This document shows positions 20,698 through 31,927 of a DNA stretch of 64,000 bases, piece after piece. The first letter of the stretch is position 1. The number at the start of each line of letters is the position of its first letter. The notes below the pieces were generated by a model. It made no database searches. It saw nothing but the letters and a program-made list of their open reading frames with translations, and was not told where the DNA came from. The stretch spans positions 23,298,038-23,362,037 of the forward strand of contig NC_088879.1 of the NCBI RefSeq assembly GCF_032884065.1. The letters are read 5' to 3'. This DNA comes from Artemia franciscana. Lineage: Eukaryota > Arthropoda > Branchiopoda > Anostraca > Artemiidae. The position numbers were made by a program, and so were the translations under genes.

Positions 20698-22382
20698 GGG
20701 ATTAAACAAAAAAAAATCTACTGAAAGCAGGGAGCGACATTAAAACCTAAAACGAACAAAAATTACTTCGTATATGAAAGGAGCTGCTCCCTCTTCAGCC
20801 CCTCGCTCTTTACGCTAAAGTTTTACTCTTTCTCTCAACTCTACTTTTTAAAACAGTAAAAACTTTAGCGTAAAGAGCGGTGCGTTGATGAGGGAGCAGC
20901 CCCTTTCATATACGAAGTAATTTCTGTTCGTTTTAAGTTTTAATGTCGCTCCTTACTTTCAGTTAAAAAAAACCTTTTATATATAATTTCTGAACGTTTT
21001 TGAATTAATGCATGTTTTGATTTGGCTTTCCACAGATGAATAATTAAAACGAAATTTGCATATTTATTTTTTTGGCTAAATGGGCTTCTCATAGTTTTGA
21101 TCGAATGATATTGAGAAAACAAGGAGCAGGGAGGCGGCCTAGTTGCCCTCCAATTTTGTGGTTACTTAAAAAGGCAACTATAACTTTTAATTTTTTACGA
21201 ATGTTTTTATTAGTAAAAGATATACGTAACTTACAAACTAACTTACGTAACGAACTTCTGTATTCGCAAGTTTTTATTACATATATGAGGGGGCTCATCC
21301 CCTCGTCAGTATTTCGCTCTTTACACTAAAGCTTAAATTTTGTCCTAATTCCTTAAGAATGACCCCTTAATCACAAAGGCCATAGAATAAATAGTTGAAA
21401 TTACTAAAAATACTTTAGCGCAAAGAGCGAGGTATTAGGAAGAGGTGAACCCCTCATATGCGTAATATTTTTTGCTCGTTTTAAGCTTTAATGCTGCTCC
21501 TTACTTTCAGTTGAAAAAACTTTTTCAGATTTATTTTATCATTGTTTTTTTAAATAATGCTAGAAAATCCTCCGTTCCTTTCATGGAAATTTTCTTCCCC
21601 CATGACAAATTCTTCCATGGAAAGGCTCCCCAACATATCTCCTTCTTCTCAGCCCCTCCCCTCCCCTCCAGCCAAAAATGTCACTGAAAACGTCTGCAGA
21701 CTTCCCAATAACCATTACTATATGTAAACACTGGTCAAAGTTTGTAACTTGTAGCCCCTCCAACGGGGAATGTGGGGAAGTAAGTCTTCCCTAAAGACAT
21801 AGTTATAAGGTTTTTCGACTATGCTGAATAAAATGGCAATCCCAGAATTTTGATCCGGTGACATTGGGGAAATAACTAGCCTGGGAGGGGGCCTAGGTGC
21901 CGTTCAATTTTTTGGTCACTTAAAAAGGGCACTAGAGCTTTTCATTTCCGTTAGAATGAGCCCTCTCACAACATTCTAGGACCACTGGTTCGACACAAAG
22001 ACCCCTGAAAAAAAAACAACAAATAAACACGCATCCATAATCTGCCTTCTCGCAAAAAATACAAAATTCCACATTTTTGTAGATAGGAGCTTGAAACCTT
22101 TATGGCAGGGTTCTCTGATACGCTGAATCTGATTGTGTGATTTTCGTGGTGTGACTTTTAGTGGGTGTATCCTCCTATCTTCTAAAATAAGGCAAATTTT
22201 CTCAGGCTTGTAAATTTTGATGGGTAAGACTAAACTTGATGAAACTTATATATTAAAAAAACAGCGTTAAATTGCAATTCTTTTGATGTAGTTATTGGTA
22301 TCAAAATTACGTTTTTTAGAGTTTTGGTTACTATTGAGCCGGATCACTCCTTATTACAGTTCGTTACCACGAACTCTTTGAT
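20698..22382 (+). mobile_element. Foldback repeat element, copy C (full length)
   Basis: It is ~1.69 kb and colinear with copy B. The first hairpin has arms about 20715-20835 and 20860-20985, the second inverted pair lies near 21280-21330 and 21410-21460, and the 3' palindrome ends near 22378. The terminal arms carry copy-specific changes. The 3' border is followed by unrelated sequence from about 22383. Confidence 0.8.
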
Positions 22383-23099
22383 TTAGCGATTTACGTGGTA
22401 ACTTCGATTTACGGTGCAAGGGCTATAAGTTATGCAAGTGCTTATTGTTTCTTTGATACCTTTCTTACTTTGATGAGAGAGACATATATATGGATAGATA
22501 GATAGTTTATTTTAGCCCATCATCAGAACAACAACATGGCGGAGTATAAAGAAAAAGAAATAAAAAGGAAAAAGAAAAGGGCGAAAAACAATACTTAAAA
22601 ATTAAACGATTATATTACATTCACTATATACATTCATAGCTCATATATGACGTGCAACGGCAGGAAATTATAAAGGTGCTCAAGGGCACCTTTTCTAGCA
22701 TTAGTTTCCTGTTCTGCCACAGCTTCACGGGGATCTGGAATTTGATATTTATTCAAAAGAAATGAGTTTCTCTCGAATAGCGGTATGCGTATCAAAAACT
22801 TCAAATATCTACAAAACGCGGACCTAACTTTTAGTCTCTCTGTTTCTGTGAGCCATTCCCAAAGCGGGTATGGTAAAGGACATGTGGTAATGCCACTTCT
22901 CTGTACATCCTCGCCAAAATTTGCCGATTGTAAGAATACTTCAGCGGGGTAGTTTAGAATAGCTCACTCGCAGGTTAGACACAAGGGCATCAAGACAAAG
23001 AGTTCTTGTAGTTTTCTTATCTCGGCCGTACCAAAGACCTAAATACTTGAGCGAAGAAGACGGTGCGATAATAGCACCATCTACGGATACAGTTGTTGC

Positions 23100-24353
23100 T
23101 GTTTCCTCTTGTTTCGCAGAGCTGAAAACCAGAAATTCATTTTTCTAGCCATGAACTTGTAGACCAATAGCGCTATAACCAGGTAAAAGCTCATCTAAAT
23201 TATCCTGCAGTACACTCAATGAAAAGCTCAAAATAAGTAAATCATCAGCATAGCTTATTAAACTCAAATCACAAGTATCCTATCTTAACCCGTCAGAAAT
23301 TTGTTATTTAACCTTAGAAGTCAGCGTGTTCAATAATATCAGACTTAAGACGGAACCTTGTCGAAGTCCTCTCTTTAGTTTAACTAGCTCATTGAGTTTT
23401 TCAAGCCGAAGTTTCACTCTTATATAGCTATTAGAGCACCAAAATGATAACATAGCTGCTATGTGGGCGTTCACACCGGCATCTAGCAGGGTGCGGAACA
23501 CAGAAGACTGGATTACTGAATCAAATGCAGAGGAAATGTCAACACTACATATATGTACGGATAACTCAAGTGAATCAGCTTTGGCAAGAATGCGCTTTAG
23601 AAGTCTATGGGCGAAAGCACAGCTGAGATGCTTTCGAAACCCAAACTCAAAACCCAAACTCGTAACCCAAACACACACTTCAATATAAGTTCGCAAAGGA
23701 GCAATTTTTCCAGCACCTTGCTCAATGTACTAGAGACGGTAATCGGCCTGTAGCCTCAACACTCATTTGCTTTTTCTTACTTTCTTCGGGATGTTTGTAA
23801 CGACTCCGGTACAAAACGATTTGGGGACGGTGGCACTATCTATACACATCTGAAAAAATAGTTGCATATGCTGGATCAAAAGCGGTGAACCATTGCGCAG
23901 ATGATTACTACTGACACCATCAAGACCTGGAGCCTTGTTAACCTTTAACTGACGAACAGCCCTCAAAACATCATTCACGGATACAAAAAAATAGTTTCTC
24001 TTTTTCAGCAGTAAATCAAGACGCGATTTAAGCGATTCATCATATTACTTTTCAAAGGGAGTATCTTTAGACCCAAAGACCTTCGAATAATGTCTTATCC
24101 ACTGTTCCTCAGGTATCATGGCACATGACTTGGACTGCAATTTACTACATTTGAATTTTTTCCACATATTTTGTGGGTCACGGATAGCCTCTTCCGAAGT
24201 AGTTTCTGCTTCCTTCACTTTCAGCTCATCCACACATACTTTGTATTCTCTTTTTGTTTTACGAAAGAGATTGAAGACAGTGCCGGTCCTCGGCTTGCCA
24301 GAGTCGCGCCACACAGAATACCACATCTTAGACCTCCGTTTGGCAAGCTTCAC
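23100..24353 (-). pseudogene. LINE reverse transcriptase remnant
   Basis: Readable blocks in order on the minus strand are a basic linker with FNLFRKTKREYK (24045-24353); KAPGLDGVSSNHLRNG (23763-23978), the first RT block; GFRKHLS then VDISSAFDSV, holding the first catalytic Asp, then RGLRQGSVLS (23304-23696); and SYADDLLIL (near 23231-23260), the catalytic DD box. A C-terminal block SLKYLGLWYGR follows. At least three frameshifts and several stops separate them. Function when intact: target-primed reverse transcription. Confidence 0.85.
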
Positions 24354-24480
24354 GTAAGGATGGTCACTCCATCCTCTTTTCCTTGTACCTTTCCTAATAA
24401 CTGCACTAGGTACGGCTGCAGACTCAGCACGTTTTAGCGCGTGAGTAATTTCAGCGCAGTATGTATTGAGTGCAATCTTG

Positions 24481-25680
24481 TCATCGCACCCATGGACAAG
24501 AAACTCGGAACGGGACTTTTATTTTGTCCAAAATTTCGTCACACGTTGACTGGTACAGACTGAGGTTAATCTTTTTCCGCTCGCGTCTTTCTGTATAATC
24601 TGGCCTTTTTGATTTCACATCGTGACTGAAAGGAACATTAAACGCAAGACCAAGATGATCACTTGTGGTGTGCTCTGAATCCACATGTACAGGCAAGGGA
24701 ATGGAAAAGTTAGAAAAGACGTGATCAATATTACTTGTGCTTCCTGAATTTTGAATGCTTGGGAATATCGCTTAAAGTATCGCTTGGGAATTATCGCAAG
24801 TGAAGTATCGCTTGGGAATTTATCTGAATGGGAGGCCTTTGATATGAGTATAATCAATGAATAACCCATATTTAACTGCTGCATTTCGAGAGTCAGCGTC
24901 ACTAAAGGTAAGTTTGATTGTCTCAGATTGACCATATCGCTTGGCACTGACTAATTTGGAGTTAACAGAGAGAATATCATCATCTGTTGTGGCAAGGGGC
25001 ACTAACTTGGCAATCGCAAAGAGCTTTTCCTCACGAAAAGAAGCACTTATATCAGGGGAGGACTTGAGGGAGTTGGCTAGAGTAGCTGCCGACTTGGGGC
25101 TGTTCATGTACGCAACCAGGCCGGATTTAGTCTGTTGAATATAATCAATGCCTCCATCACTAGCGTGTCTTTCGACAAACTTCTTCTGCTTGGAACAGGA
25201 ATCTATTTCTGAGGTAGGTACATTGCTGATGAAAACCCGGTGTAAAGATTTCTCGGGCTGAGGAAGACGAGGCCAATCATTCTGAGACGGAAGGATAGAT
25301 TTACACTGTTCCATAACACTGTCAATCATGTCCGTGCATTCGTTATCTTTCACGCACAATGTTGTAAAAGTGTCTTGTGGAATTTTCGGTACTTAGATAA
25401 TTTCCAGATGGTGATGTGGGTCTTAAACTCAGAGAGTGAGCTCAGTAATTTCACAGTATCATACATGTCACTGGCTAGGGTTTCCCTCGAAGCTTGACTA
25501 CGTCTTTCTTTCACATACAGCTCCCAAAACTATCAGCTATCTCGTTCATTTTTTCGTGGTTTTCACGGATGGCATCTCTCGTAAAAAACTTCACCGCTGT
25601 ATTCACTGTTGCATCTTTTGTTACGCTGTCCTGATATCGCAGCACCGCTTCTATAAAGTTCAATACCGGCGAATAAACAT
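24481..25680 (-). pseudogene. LINE ORF1-like protein joined to endonuclease tail
   Basis: The ORF1-like part is open over 24820-25359 (about 179 codons). An N-terminal extension is readable to about 25680, where it runs into a (TA)n array. It contains RVFISNVPTSEID and looks like a globular nucleic-acid-binding protein without zinc knuckles. It then passes almost directly, through short repeats of AAGCGATACTT near 24770-24800, into NIDHVFSNF and SDHLGLAFNVPF, the last part of an AP endonuclease. The endonuclease N-terminus and middle are absent, so an internal deletion of several hundred bp is inferred. Confidence 0.55.
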
Positions 25681-25689
25681 AACTGTAGC

Positions 25690-25870
<181 letters not shown>

Positions 25871-27268
25871 AATTGCTATGAAATGAAATCTCAAACAGAT
25901 GGATCTGTTAACAATTATATTATTATACATAAAATAATCAATTTGATTTTAATTTTACTTTCTAAGACTATTCAAGAAACATATATTTTTCATACATGGG
26001 CTACTTCAGAAATTGCACTTGCGGTAATAACCAAATATCTTTGAATATACTCGGTATGGAAAGTCATTAAATTGCGTAAACAGCAAACATCTTGAAGTTA
26101 CAAAAATATTGAAGCTGACTGAACATTAGTTTTAATGGTTTAATTCAAACAAGAAAATACCTGAAAATTTCAAAATAGTTTTTTTTGTTAGATAAAAATC
26201 CACTCGCTACATATTTAAGCTTACAGGTTTGAACTCACCCAGTTATATAATGTCACTAGGAAGGCCCAAAAAAACGAAAATTTATAATTATTATAAATGA
26301 TGATTCGATACAACAATTCGAAAACCTTAAAAAAGAAAACTAAAATTTTCAACCCCAGTACACATCTTGGTCAGAAATCGGACTAGCTTCAATAATCAAA
26401 TATTTTTGAAAAGACTCCAATATGAAAAGACATTAAATAGCATATAGAGCAAAAACTGGTAATTGCAAAAATATATGTATATATTTTAACAAGGGATTAC
26501 TGCAATTCAAAAAAATTAAAAAAGAACATCCTTTTTGAACACAACCAGTTATATAATATGAGTAGGAAGGACCAAAAAACGAAAATTTGCAGTTATTATA
26601 AACGATGATTGAAAAACCTTAAAAAACAAAACCAAAAGTTTGAAGCTCAGTATATATCACTTTTAAAATCGTACTTGCTTCAACAATCAAATACCTTTGG
26701 ACAGACTTCAGTATGATAAGATTCTAAATTGCGTAAAGAGCGAAAAACTGGTAATTGCAAAAATATTTGCATATACTTTAACAAGAGATTACAATAATTC
26801 GAAAACCATAAAAAAGAAAACCAAAAGTTTGAACCATAGTCGATATCGTTGATAGAAATCGGACTTGCTTTAATAATCAAATATCTTTGAAAATATTTAA
26901 CATGAAAATACATTAAATTGTGTAAACAGCAAAAACTGGTAGTTGCAAAAATATTTGAATATATTTAAAAAATATTTTAAATATTTAATATTTTAACAAT
27001 TGCAAAAATATTTGTAAATACTTTAACAAGGGATTACAACAATTCAAAAACCTTAAAAAATAAAACCAAAGCTTAAACCATAGTAGATATCGTTGTTAGA
27101 AATCAGACTTGCTTTAATAATAAAATATCTTTGAAAAGACTGCAATATGAAAAGACAGCAAATTATCTAAAATTGTCTGCGGTTAGAAGACAAGCGACAA
27201 TGAGAATCCATATATAGAAGCCTGTCGCTTGCTGAGTGCCGGGGTCCGGCTGCTCAGACATCGGGCTC
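25871..27268. repeat. Diverged tandem repeat array (units ~190-370 bp)
   Basis: A block like CTTTAATAATCAAATATCTT followed by GAAAAGAC, CATTAAATTG, GCAAAAACTGG and GCAAAAATATTT recurs from about 26025, 26388, 26679, 26869 and 27111. Between these lie GGGATTAC, ATTCGAAAACCTTAAAAAA and AAAGTTTGAACC blocks. The final unit ends in GAGAATCCATATATAGAAGC and a GC-rich hairpin (27231-27258). The last unit is the reverse complement of sequence at about 49915-50100. No coding sense was found. Confidence 0.7.
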
Positions 27269-27274
27269 CTGGTT

Positions 27275-27421
<147 letters not shown>

Positions 27422-27509
27422 ATATATATAAAAATAAATTGTCTGTGTGTGGATCTGTGGATGGATCAGGTGACGTCATGTTTGTCCGCATATGACGTCT
27501 GAATTATTT

Positions 27510-28570
27510 CACACTAATACAAAAAAAGAAAAAAACTAAAAAAGGTAAAAACTACAAAAAAAACTAAAAAGAAAAAAAAACTAAAAAAGCTAAAAAACTA
27601 AAAAAAACTAAAAAAAGATAAAAAACTAAAAAAAACTAAAAACTAAAAAAGAAAAAAACTAAAAAAAAGGAAAAAAACTGAAAAATAAAAGAGAAAAAGA
27701 AAACTAAAAAAATATGAATAAATATATATAAAAATAAGTTGTTTGTGGGTTATGTCTGTCTGTCTGTCTGTCGAGTGACGTCGTGTTTGTCCGCATATGA
27801 CGTCTGAATTATTTCACACTAATACAAAAGAAGAAAAAAAACTAAAAAAGGTAAAAACTACAAAAAAAACTAAAAAGAAAAAAAACTAAAAAAGCTAAAA
27901 AACTAAAAAAAACTAAAAAAAGGTAAAAAACTAAAAACTAAAAAAAAACTGAAAAAACTAAAAAAAGGCAAAAATTAAAAAAAAACTAAAAACTAATAAA
28001 AAAACTAAAAAAGCTAAAAAACTAAAAAAACTAAAAAAACTAAAAAAAAGGTAAAAAACAAAACAAAACTAAAAACTAAAAAAGAAAAAACTAAAAAAAA
28101 GGAAAAAACTGAAAAATAAGAGAAAAAGAAAACTAAAAAAATATGAATAAATATATATAAAAATAAGTTGTTTGTGGGTTATGTCTGTCTGTCTGTCTGT
28201 CGAGTGACGTCGTGTTTGTCCGCATATGACGTCTGAATTATTTCACACTAATACAAAAGAAGAAAAAAAACTAAAAAAGGTAAAAACTACAAAAAAAACT
28301 AAAAAGAAAAAAAACTAAAAAAGCTAAAAAACTAAAAAAAACTAAAAAAAGGTAAAAAACTAAAAACTAAAAAAAAACTGAAAAAACTAAAAAAAGGCAA
28401 AAACTAAAAAAAAACTAAAAACTAATAAAAAAACTAAAAAAGCTAAAAAACTAAAAAAACTAAAAAAACTAAAAAAAGGTAAAAAACAAAAAAAAACTAA
28501 AAACTAAAAAAGAAAAAACTAAAAAAAAGGAAAAAACTGAAAAATAAGAGAAAAAGAAAACTAAAAAAAT
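27510..28570. repeat. A-rich AAAAACT-type low-complexity tracts
   Basis: Long runs of AAAAAACTAAAAAAG and variants separate the three copies of the 5'-terminal Helitron sequence. Units 2 and 3 (about 27720-28142 and 28143-28565) are nearly identical over ~420 bp, so a whole block was recently duplicated. Similar tracts occur near 28690-28850 and, reversed, near 30505-30580 and 51780-52290. Confidence 0.85.
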
Positions 28571-28654
28571 ATTAATAAATATAAAAAATATAAATATAAA
28601 TATAATATAAATTAGCAATCAACAAAGCACCGAGACACAAATGACGACCGGGAC

Positions 28655-29165
28655 ACAGGGAGTATAAATGACGACCAGGACATAAGTAAAAAAAAAAAAA
28701 AACTAAAAAAACTAAAAAAATGGTAAAAACTACAAAAAAACTAAAAACTAATAAAAAAACTAAAAAATCTAAAAATCTAAATAAACTAAAAAAGAAAAAA
28801 AAGAAAAAAGGAAAAAAATAAAGGAGAAAAACAAAACTAAAAAACGAATGTATATACAGACCGGGACACCGGGATACAAATGACGACCGGGACACAGGAA
28901 ATATAAATGACGACCGGGACACAGGGACACAACTACAATGGGGACGCCGGGGGGCACAGGGGGATATAAATGACGACCGGGACACCGGGACACAAGGAAT
29001 ATAAATGACGCCCGGGACACTCAAAGAGAAATCACAGACTGGAACACCGGGACACAAATGACGACCGGGACACAGGGAATATAAATGACGACCGGGACAC
29101 AGGGACATAACTACAAAGGGGACGCCGGGGTGCACAGGGGGATATATAAATGACGATGGTGACTC
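28655..29165. repeat. GACGACCGGGACAC minisatellite in Helitron A
   Basis: An irregular tandem repeat whose core is AAATGACGACCGGGACAC followed by AGGGA or CGGGA, with a longer variant containing ACAACTACAA, GGGGACGCCGGGG and CACAGGGGGATATA. The same repeat appears reversed at 30105-30505 and 31070-31430. It translates into repeating Cys-Pro-Gly-Arg-His peptides in one frame; I regard this as incidental. Confidence 0.9.
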
Positions 29166-29178
29166 AGGGAATGGTCGA

Positions 29179-29370
29179 TTAGCAATCACCATCAACAAAG
29201 CTCAAGGGCAATCATTAGAATCATGAGGTATAGATCTGAATACGGATTGTTTTCCCATGGACCATTATATGTTGCATGTTCAAGAGTCGGTAAACCTGAC
29301 AATCTATTTATATGCACAGACAATGGAACAGCAAAGAATGTTGTATATTCGCAAGTTTTACGTAGTTTAA
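29179..29370 (+). pseudogene. Helitron helicase C-terminal fragment
   Basis: The frame reads [15 protein letters not shown], a TGA stop, [34 protein letters not shown], then [14 protein letters not shown]. This is the last conserved region (motifs V-VI) of the PIF1-type helicase of RepHel, which unwinds DNA at the Rep nick in autonomous Helitrons. Here it is only a ~60-codon tail next to the element's 3' end, showing that the element derives by internal deletion from an autonomous copy. Confidence 0.85.
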
Positions 29371-29475
<105 letters not shown>

Positions 29476-29567
29476 ATATTCACAGGTGGGACATAGGGAC
29501 ACAACTACAATGGCGCGTAACTAATATGGCGCGTAACGACTTACGCGCGCGGGGGGGCTTGGGGGGG

Positions 29568-29592
29568 GGCGCGAAGCGCCTCCACTAACTAG
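29568..29592 (+). other. Helitron A 3' terminal hairpin and CTAG (inner end)
   Basis: Stem GGCGC (29568-29572), loop GAA, stem GCGCC (29576-29580), then TCCACTAA and CTAG at 29589-29592. This matches the Helitron 3' signal (short GC-rich hairpin about 10 bases before CTRR). The next base is G, not T. Confidence 0.8.
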
Positions 29593-29720
29593 GTATATAT
29601 ATATATATATATACCTAGGTATGTATATATACCTATATATATACCTATATATATATATATATACCTATATAGGTATATATATATATACCTATATATATAT
29701 ATACCTATATATAACAGCTA

Positions 29721-29785
<65 letters not shown>
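29593..29785. repeat. TA-rich palindromic segment between two Helitron 3' ends
   Basis: 29593-29721 is made of TATATA runs punctuated by CCTATATAGG-type palindromes and ends AACAGCTAG. 29722-29785 is pure TA. The whole forms an inverted arrangement: AACAGCTAG at 29713-29721 mirrors CTAGCTGTT at 29786-29794. It is the space between tail-to-tail Helitrons. Confidence 0.8.
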
Positions 29786-29786
<1 letters not shown>

Positions 29787-29848
29787 TAGCTGTTGGGGTG
29801 GCGCTTCACGCCACCCCAACACCTAGCTGGTGGGGCGCTTCGCGCCCC
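29786..29848 (-). other. Two successive Helitron 3' termini of Helitron B
   Basis: Minus strand, inner signal: stem GGGGCGC/GCGCCCC (29832-29848, loop GAA) followed within six bases by CTAG (29826-29823). Outer signal: a perfect 13-base stem TGTTGGGGTGGCG (29809-29821 against 29791-29803, five-base loop) followed by G and CTAG (29789-29786). Each alone meets the Helitron 3'-end rule. Confidence 0.75.
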
Positions 29849-29941
29849 CCCAAGCCCCCCCGCGCGCGTAAGTCGTTACGCGCCATTGTAGTTGTGTCCC
29901 TGTGTCCCATCTGTGAATAGAGATAGATATAAATATATGTT

Positions 29942-30102
29942 TTTAACTACGTAAAACATGCGAATATACAACATTCTTCGCTGTCCCATTGTCTGTGCAT
30001 ATAAATAGATTGTCAGGTTTACTGACTCTTGAACATGCAACATATAATTGTCCATGGGAAATACAATCCGTATTCAGATCTATACCTCATTATTCTAATG
30101 AT
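29942..30102 (-). pseudogene. Helitron helicase C-terminal fragment in Helitron B
   Basis: The minus strand is homologous to the fragment in Helitron A ([18 protein letters not shown] region, here with frameshifts and the readable piece YRSEYGLYFPWTI). It lies just before the 3' terminal region. Only a relic. Confidence 0.75.
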
Positions 30103-30104
30103 GT

Positions 30105-30505
30105 GCCCCTGTGTCCTGGTCGTCATTTATATTCCCTGTGTCCCGGTCGTCATTTGTGTCCCGGTGTCCCAGTTTGTAATTTCTCTTTGACTGTCCCGGT
30201 CGTCATTTATATTCCCTGTGTCCCGGTGTCCCGGTCGTCATTTGTGTCCCGGTGTCCCGGTCTGTAATTTCTATTCGAACAATCCCTGTGTCCCGGTCGT
30301 CATTTATATATCCTGCCTGTGCCCCCGGCGTCCCCGTTGTAGTTGTGTCCCTGTGTCCCGGTCGTCATTTATATTCCCTGTGTCCCGGTCGTGATTTGTG
30401 TCTGGGTGTCCCAGTGTGTAATTTCTCTTTGAGGTTCCCGGTCGTCACTTATATTCCCTCTGTCTCGGTCGTCATTTGTGTCCCGGTCTGTAATTTCTCT
30501 TTGAG
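30105..30505. repeat. CCGGTCGTCATTT minisatellite (block 1) in Helitron B
   Basis: Repeats of GTGTCCCGGTCGTCATTTAT with spacer variants TTCCCTGTGTCC and CCCGGTCTGTAATTTC. This is the reverse complement of the Helitron A minisatellite. Confidence 0.9.
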
Positions 30506-30629
30506 TGTTTTTTCTTTTTAGTTTTTTTTTTTTAGTTTTTTACCTTTTTTCTTTTTTCAGTTTTCTTTTTATTCTTTATTTTTCAGCGTCACTATGAAGT
30601 ACATATCGCCGAACCTTTGTTTTTTTAAC

Positions 30630-31016
30630 TTAAATCTGGTAGGCATTGATGACCTTATCCAAGTCAAAATCCCAAACCCAATCATCATCGCTATCATTTT
30701 CAGTTTTGATTTGTTTTGACTCTCGCTGTCCAGGTGGATTTTCATCTAACTGCGCGGTTTTGCGTTCTTTAGCCGCAAGCCTGTTTTCTTGCTGTTCTTG
30801 TGATTCCTCGGAACGCTTTCTTTTCTTACTTTCTCTATCAGCAGCAAGCTTTTTGGCATAAACTCTTTGAGCAGCTTCCTCGGCTGTTGCCATTGTAGGT
30901 TCTTCAGTCTTTTTACAATTAAACATTTTTCCGTGAACAAATGTCTTAAATACCGTTAATGACGTCACTGGCATAGCAAAAATGACGACAACTAATTTCA
31001 TGACGTCAGCCGACAC
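30630..31016 (-). CDS. Helitron-embedded 128-residue ORF, copy 1 (RepHel N-terminus with acidic tail)
   Basis: An intact frame runs on the minus strand to TAA (30630). The N-terminal part from MFNCKKTEEPTMATAEE through AAQRVYAKKLAADRESKKRK and one EES.EQQ.NRLAA repeat is homologous to the start of the RepHel protein at 32533 onward. The C-terminal ~45 residues (DENPPGQRESKQ, then TENDSDDDWVWDFDLDKVI) have no counterpart there and are strongly acidic with two Trp. The first Met of the frame (31016) lies in the Helitron 5' region; MFNC.. may be the real start. If made, it would be a short basic-then-acidic protein. Function unknown. Confidence 0.5.
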   Translation of the reverse strand: MSADVMKLVVVIFAMPVTSLTVFKTFVHGKMFNCKKTEEPTMATAEEAAQRVYAKKLAADRESKKRKRSEESQEQQENRLAAKERKTAQLDENPPGQRESKQIKTENDSDDDWVWDFDLDKVINAYQI

Positions 31017-31069
31017 AGAAACATGACGTCACCTGATCCACAGACAGACAGACAGACAACTTATTTTTA

Positions 31070-31430
31070 TTCATTTGTGTCCCGGTGTCCCAGTTTGTAA
31101 TTTCTCTTTGAGTGTCCCGGTCGTCATTTATATTCCCTGTGTCCCGGTGTCCCGGTCGTCATTTGTGTCCCGGTGTCCCGGTCTGTAATTTCTATTCGAA
31201 CAATACCTGTGTCCCGGTCGTCATTTATATATCCTGCCTGTGCCCCCGGCGTCCCCCGTTGTAGTTGTGTCCCTGTGTCCCGGTCGTCATTTATATTCCC
31301 TGTGTCCCGGTCGTGATTTGTGTCTGGGTGTCCCAGTGTGTAATTTCTCTTTGAGGTTCCCGGTCGTCACTTATATTCCCTCTGTCTCGGTCGTCATTTG
31401 TGTCCCGGTCTGTAATTTCTCTTTGAGTGT
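31070..31430. repeat. CCGGTCGTCATTT minisatellite (block 2) in Helitron B
   Basis: Nearly identical to the block at 30105-30505, including the TTCTATTCGAACAAT insert. This shows it was copied together with the adjacent ORF segment as a ~920-bp unit. Confidence 0.9.
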
Positions 31431-31555
31431 TTTTTCTTTTTAGTTTTTTTTTTAGTTTTTTACCTTTTTTCTTTTTTCAGTTTTCTTGTTCTTCTTTATT
31501 TTTCAGCGTCACTATGAAGTACATATCGACGAACCTTTGTTTTTTAACTTAAATC

Positions 31556-31797
31556 TGGTAGGCATTGATGACCTTATCCAAGTCAAAATCCCAAACCCAA
31601 TCATCATCGCTATCGTTTTCAGTATTGATATGTTTTGACTCTCGCTGTCCAGGTAGATTTTCATCTAACTGCGCGGTTTTGCGTTCTTTAGCCGCAAGCC
31701 TGTTTTCTTGCTGTTCTTGTGATTCCTCGGAACGCTTTCTTTTCTTACTTTCTCTATCAGCAGCAAGTTTTTTGGCATAAACTCTTTGAGCAGCTTT
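31556..31797 (-). pseudogene. Helitron-embedded ORF, copy 2 (5' truncated)
   Basis: It has the same C-terminal region as copies 1 and 3 (including the DDDWVWDFDLDKV tail). The N-terminus is cut at the AAQRVYAKK region, near 31797, where AAAGAGAAAAGC and then an A-rich tract begins. Sequence is nearly identical to the other copies, so the truncation is recent. Confidence 0.75.
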
Positions 31798-31927
31798 TCT
31801 CTTTGAGTGTTTTTTCTTTTTAGTTTTTTTTTAGTTTTTTACCTTTTTTCTTTTTTAAGTTTTCTTTTTCTTCTTTATTTTTCAGCGTCACTATGAAGTA
31901 CATATCGACGAACCTTTGTTTTTTAAC

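Larger units (their letters stand above)
22490..25680 (-). mobile_element. Decayed non-LTR retrotransposon (LINE), internal deletion
   Basis: Read on the minus strand, an ORF1-like region (about 25680-24820) is followed by the end of an AP-type endonuclease (SDHLGL near 24650), a linker, and a reverse transcriptase (about 24000-23100). The 3' end at 22490-22505 is a (TATC)n tail. Most of the endonuclease domain is missing, and the RT is broken into several frames. I cannot fix the clade; the simple-repeat tail and domain order suggest a Jockey/CR1/LOA-type group rather than L1. Confidence 0.8.

Noticed and set aside
28572..29198. Open frames of repeating Cys-Pro-Gly-Arg-His peptides on the minus strand and at 29989-31443
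   Set aside because: They translate a minisatellite with a convenient period, contain no start context, and match no protein pattern.
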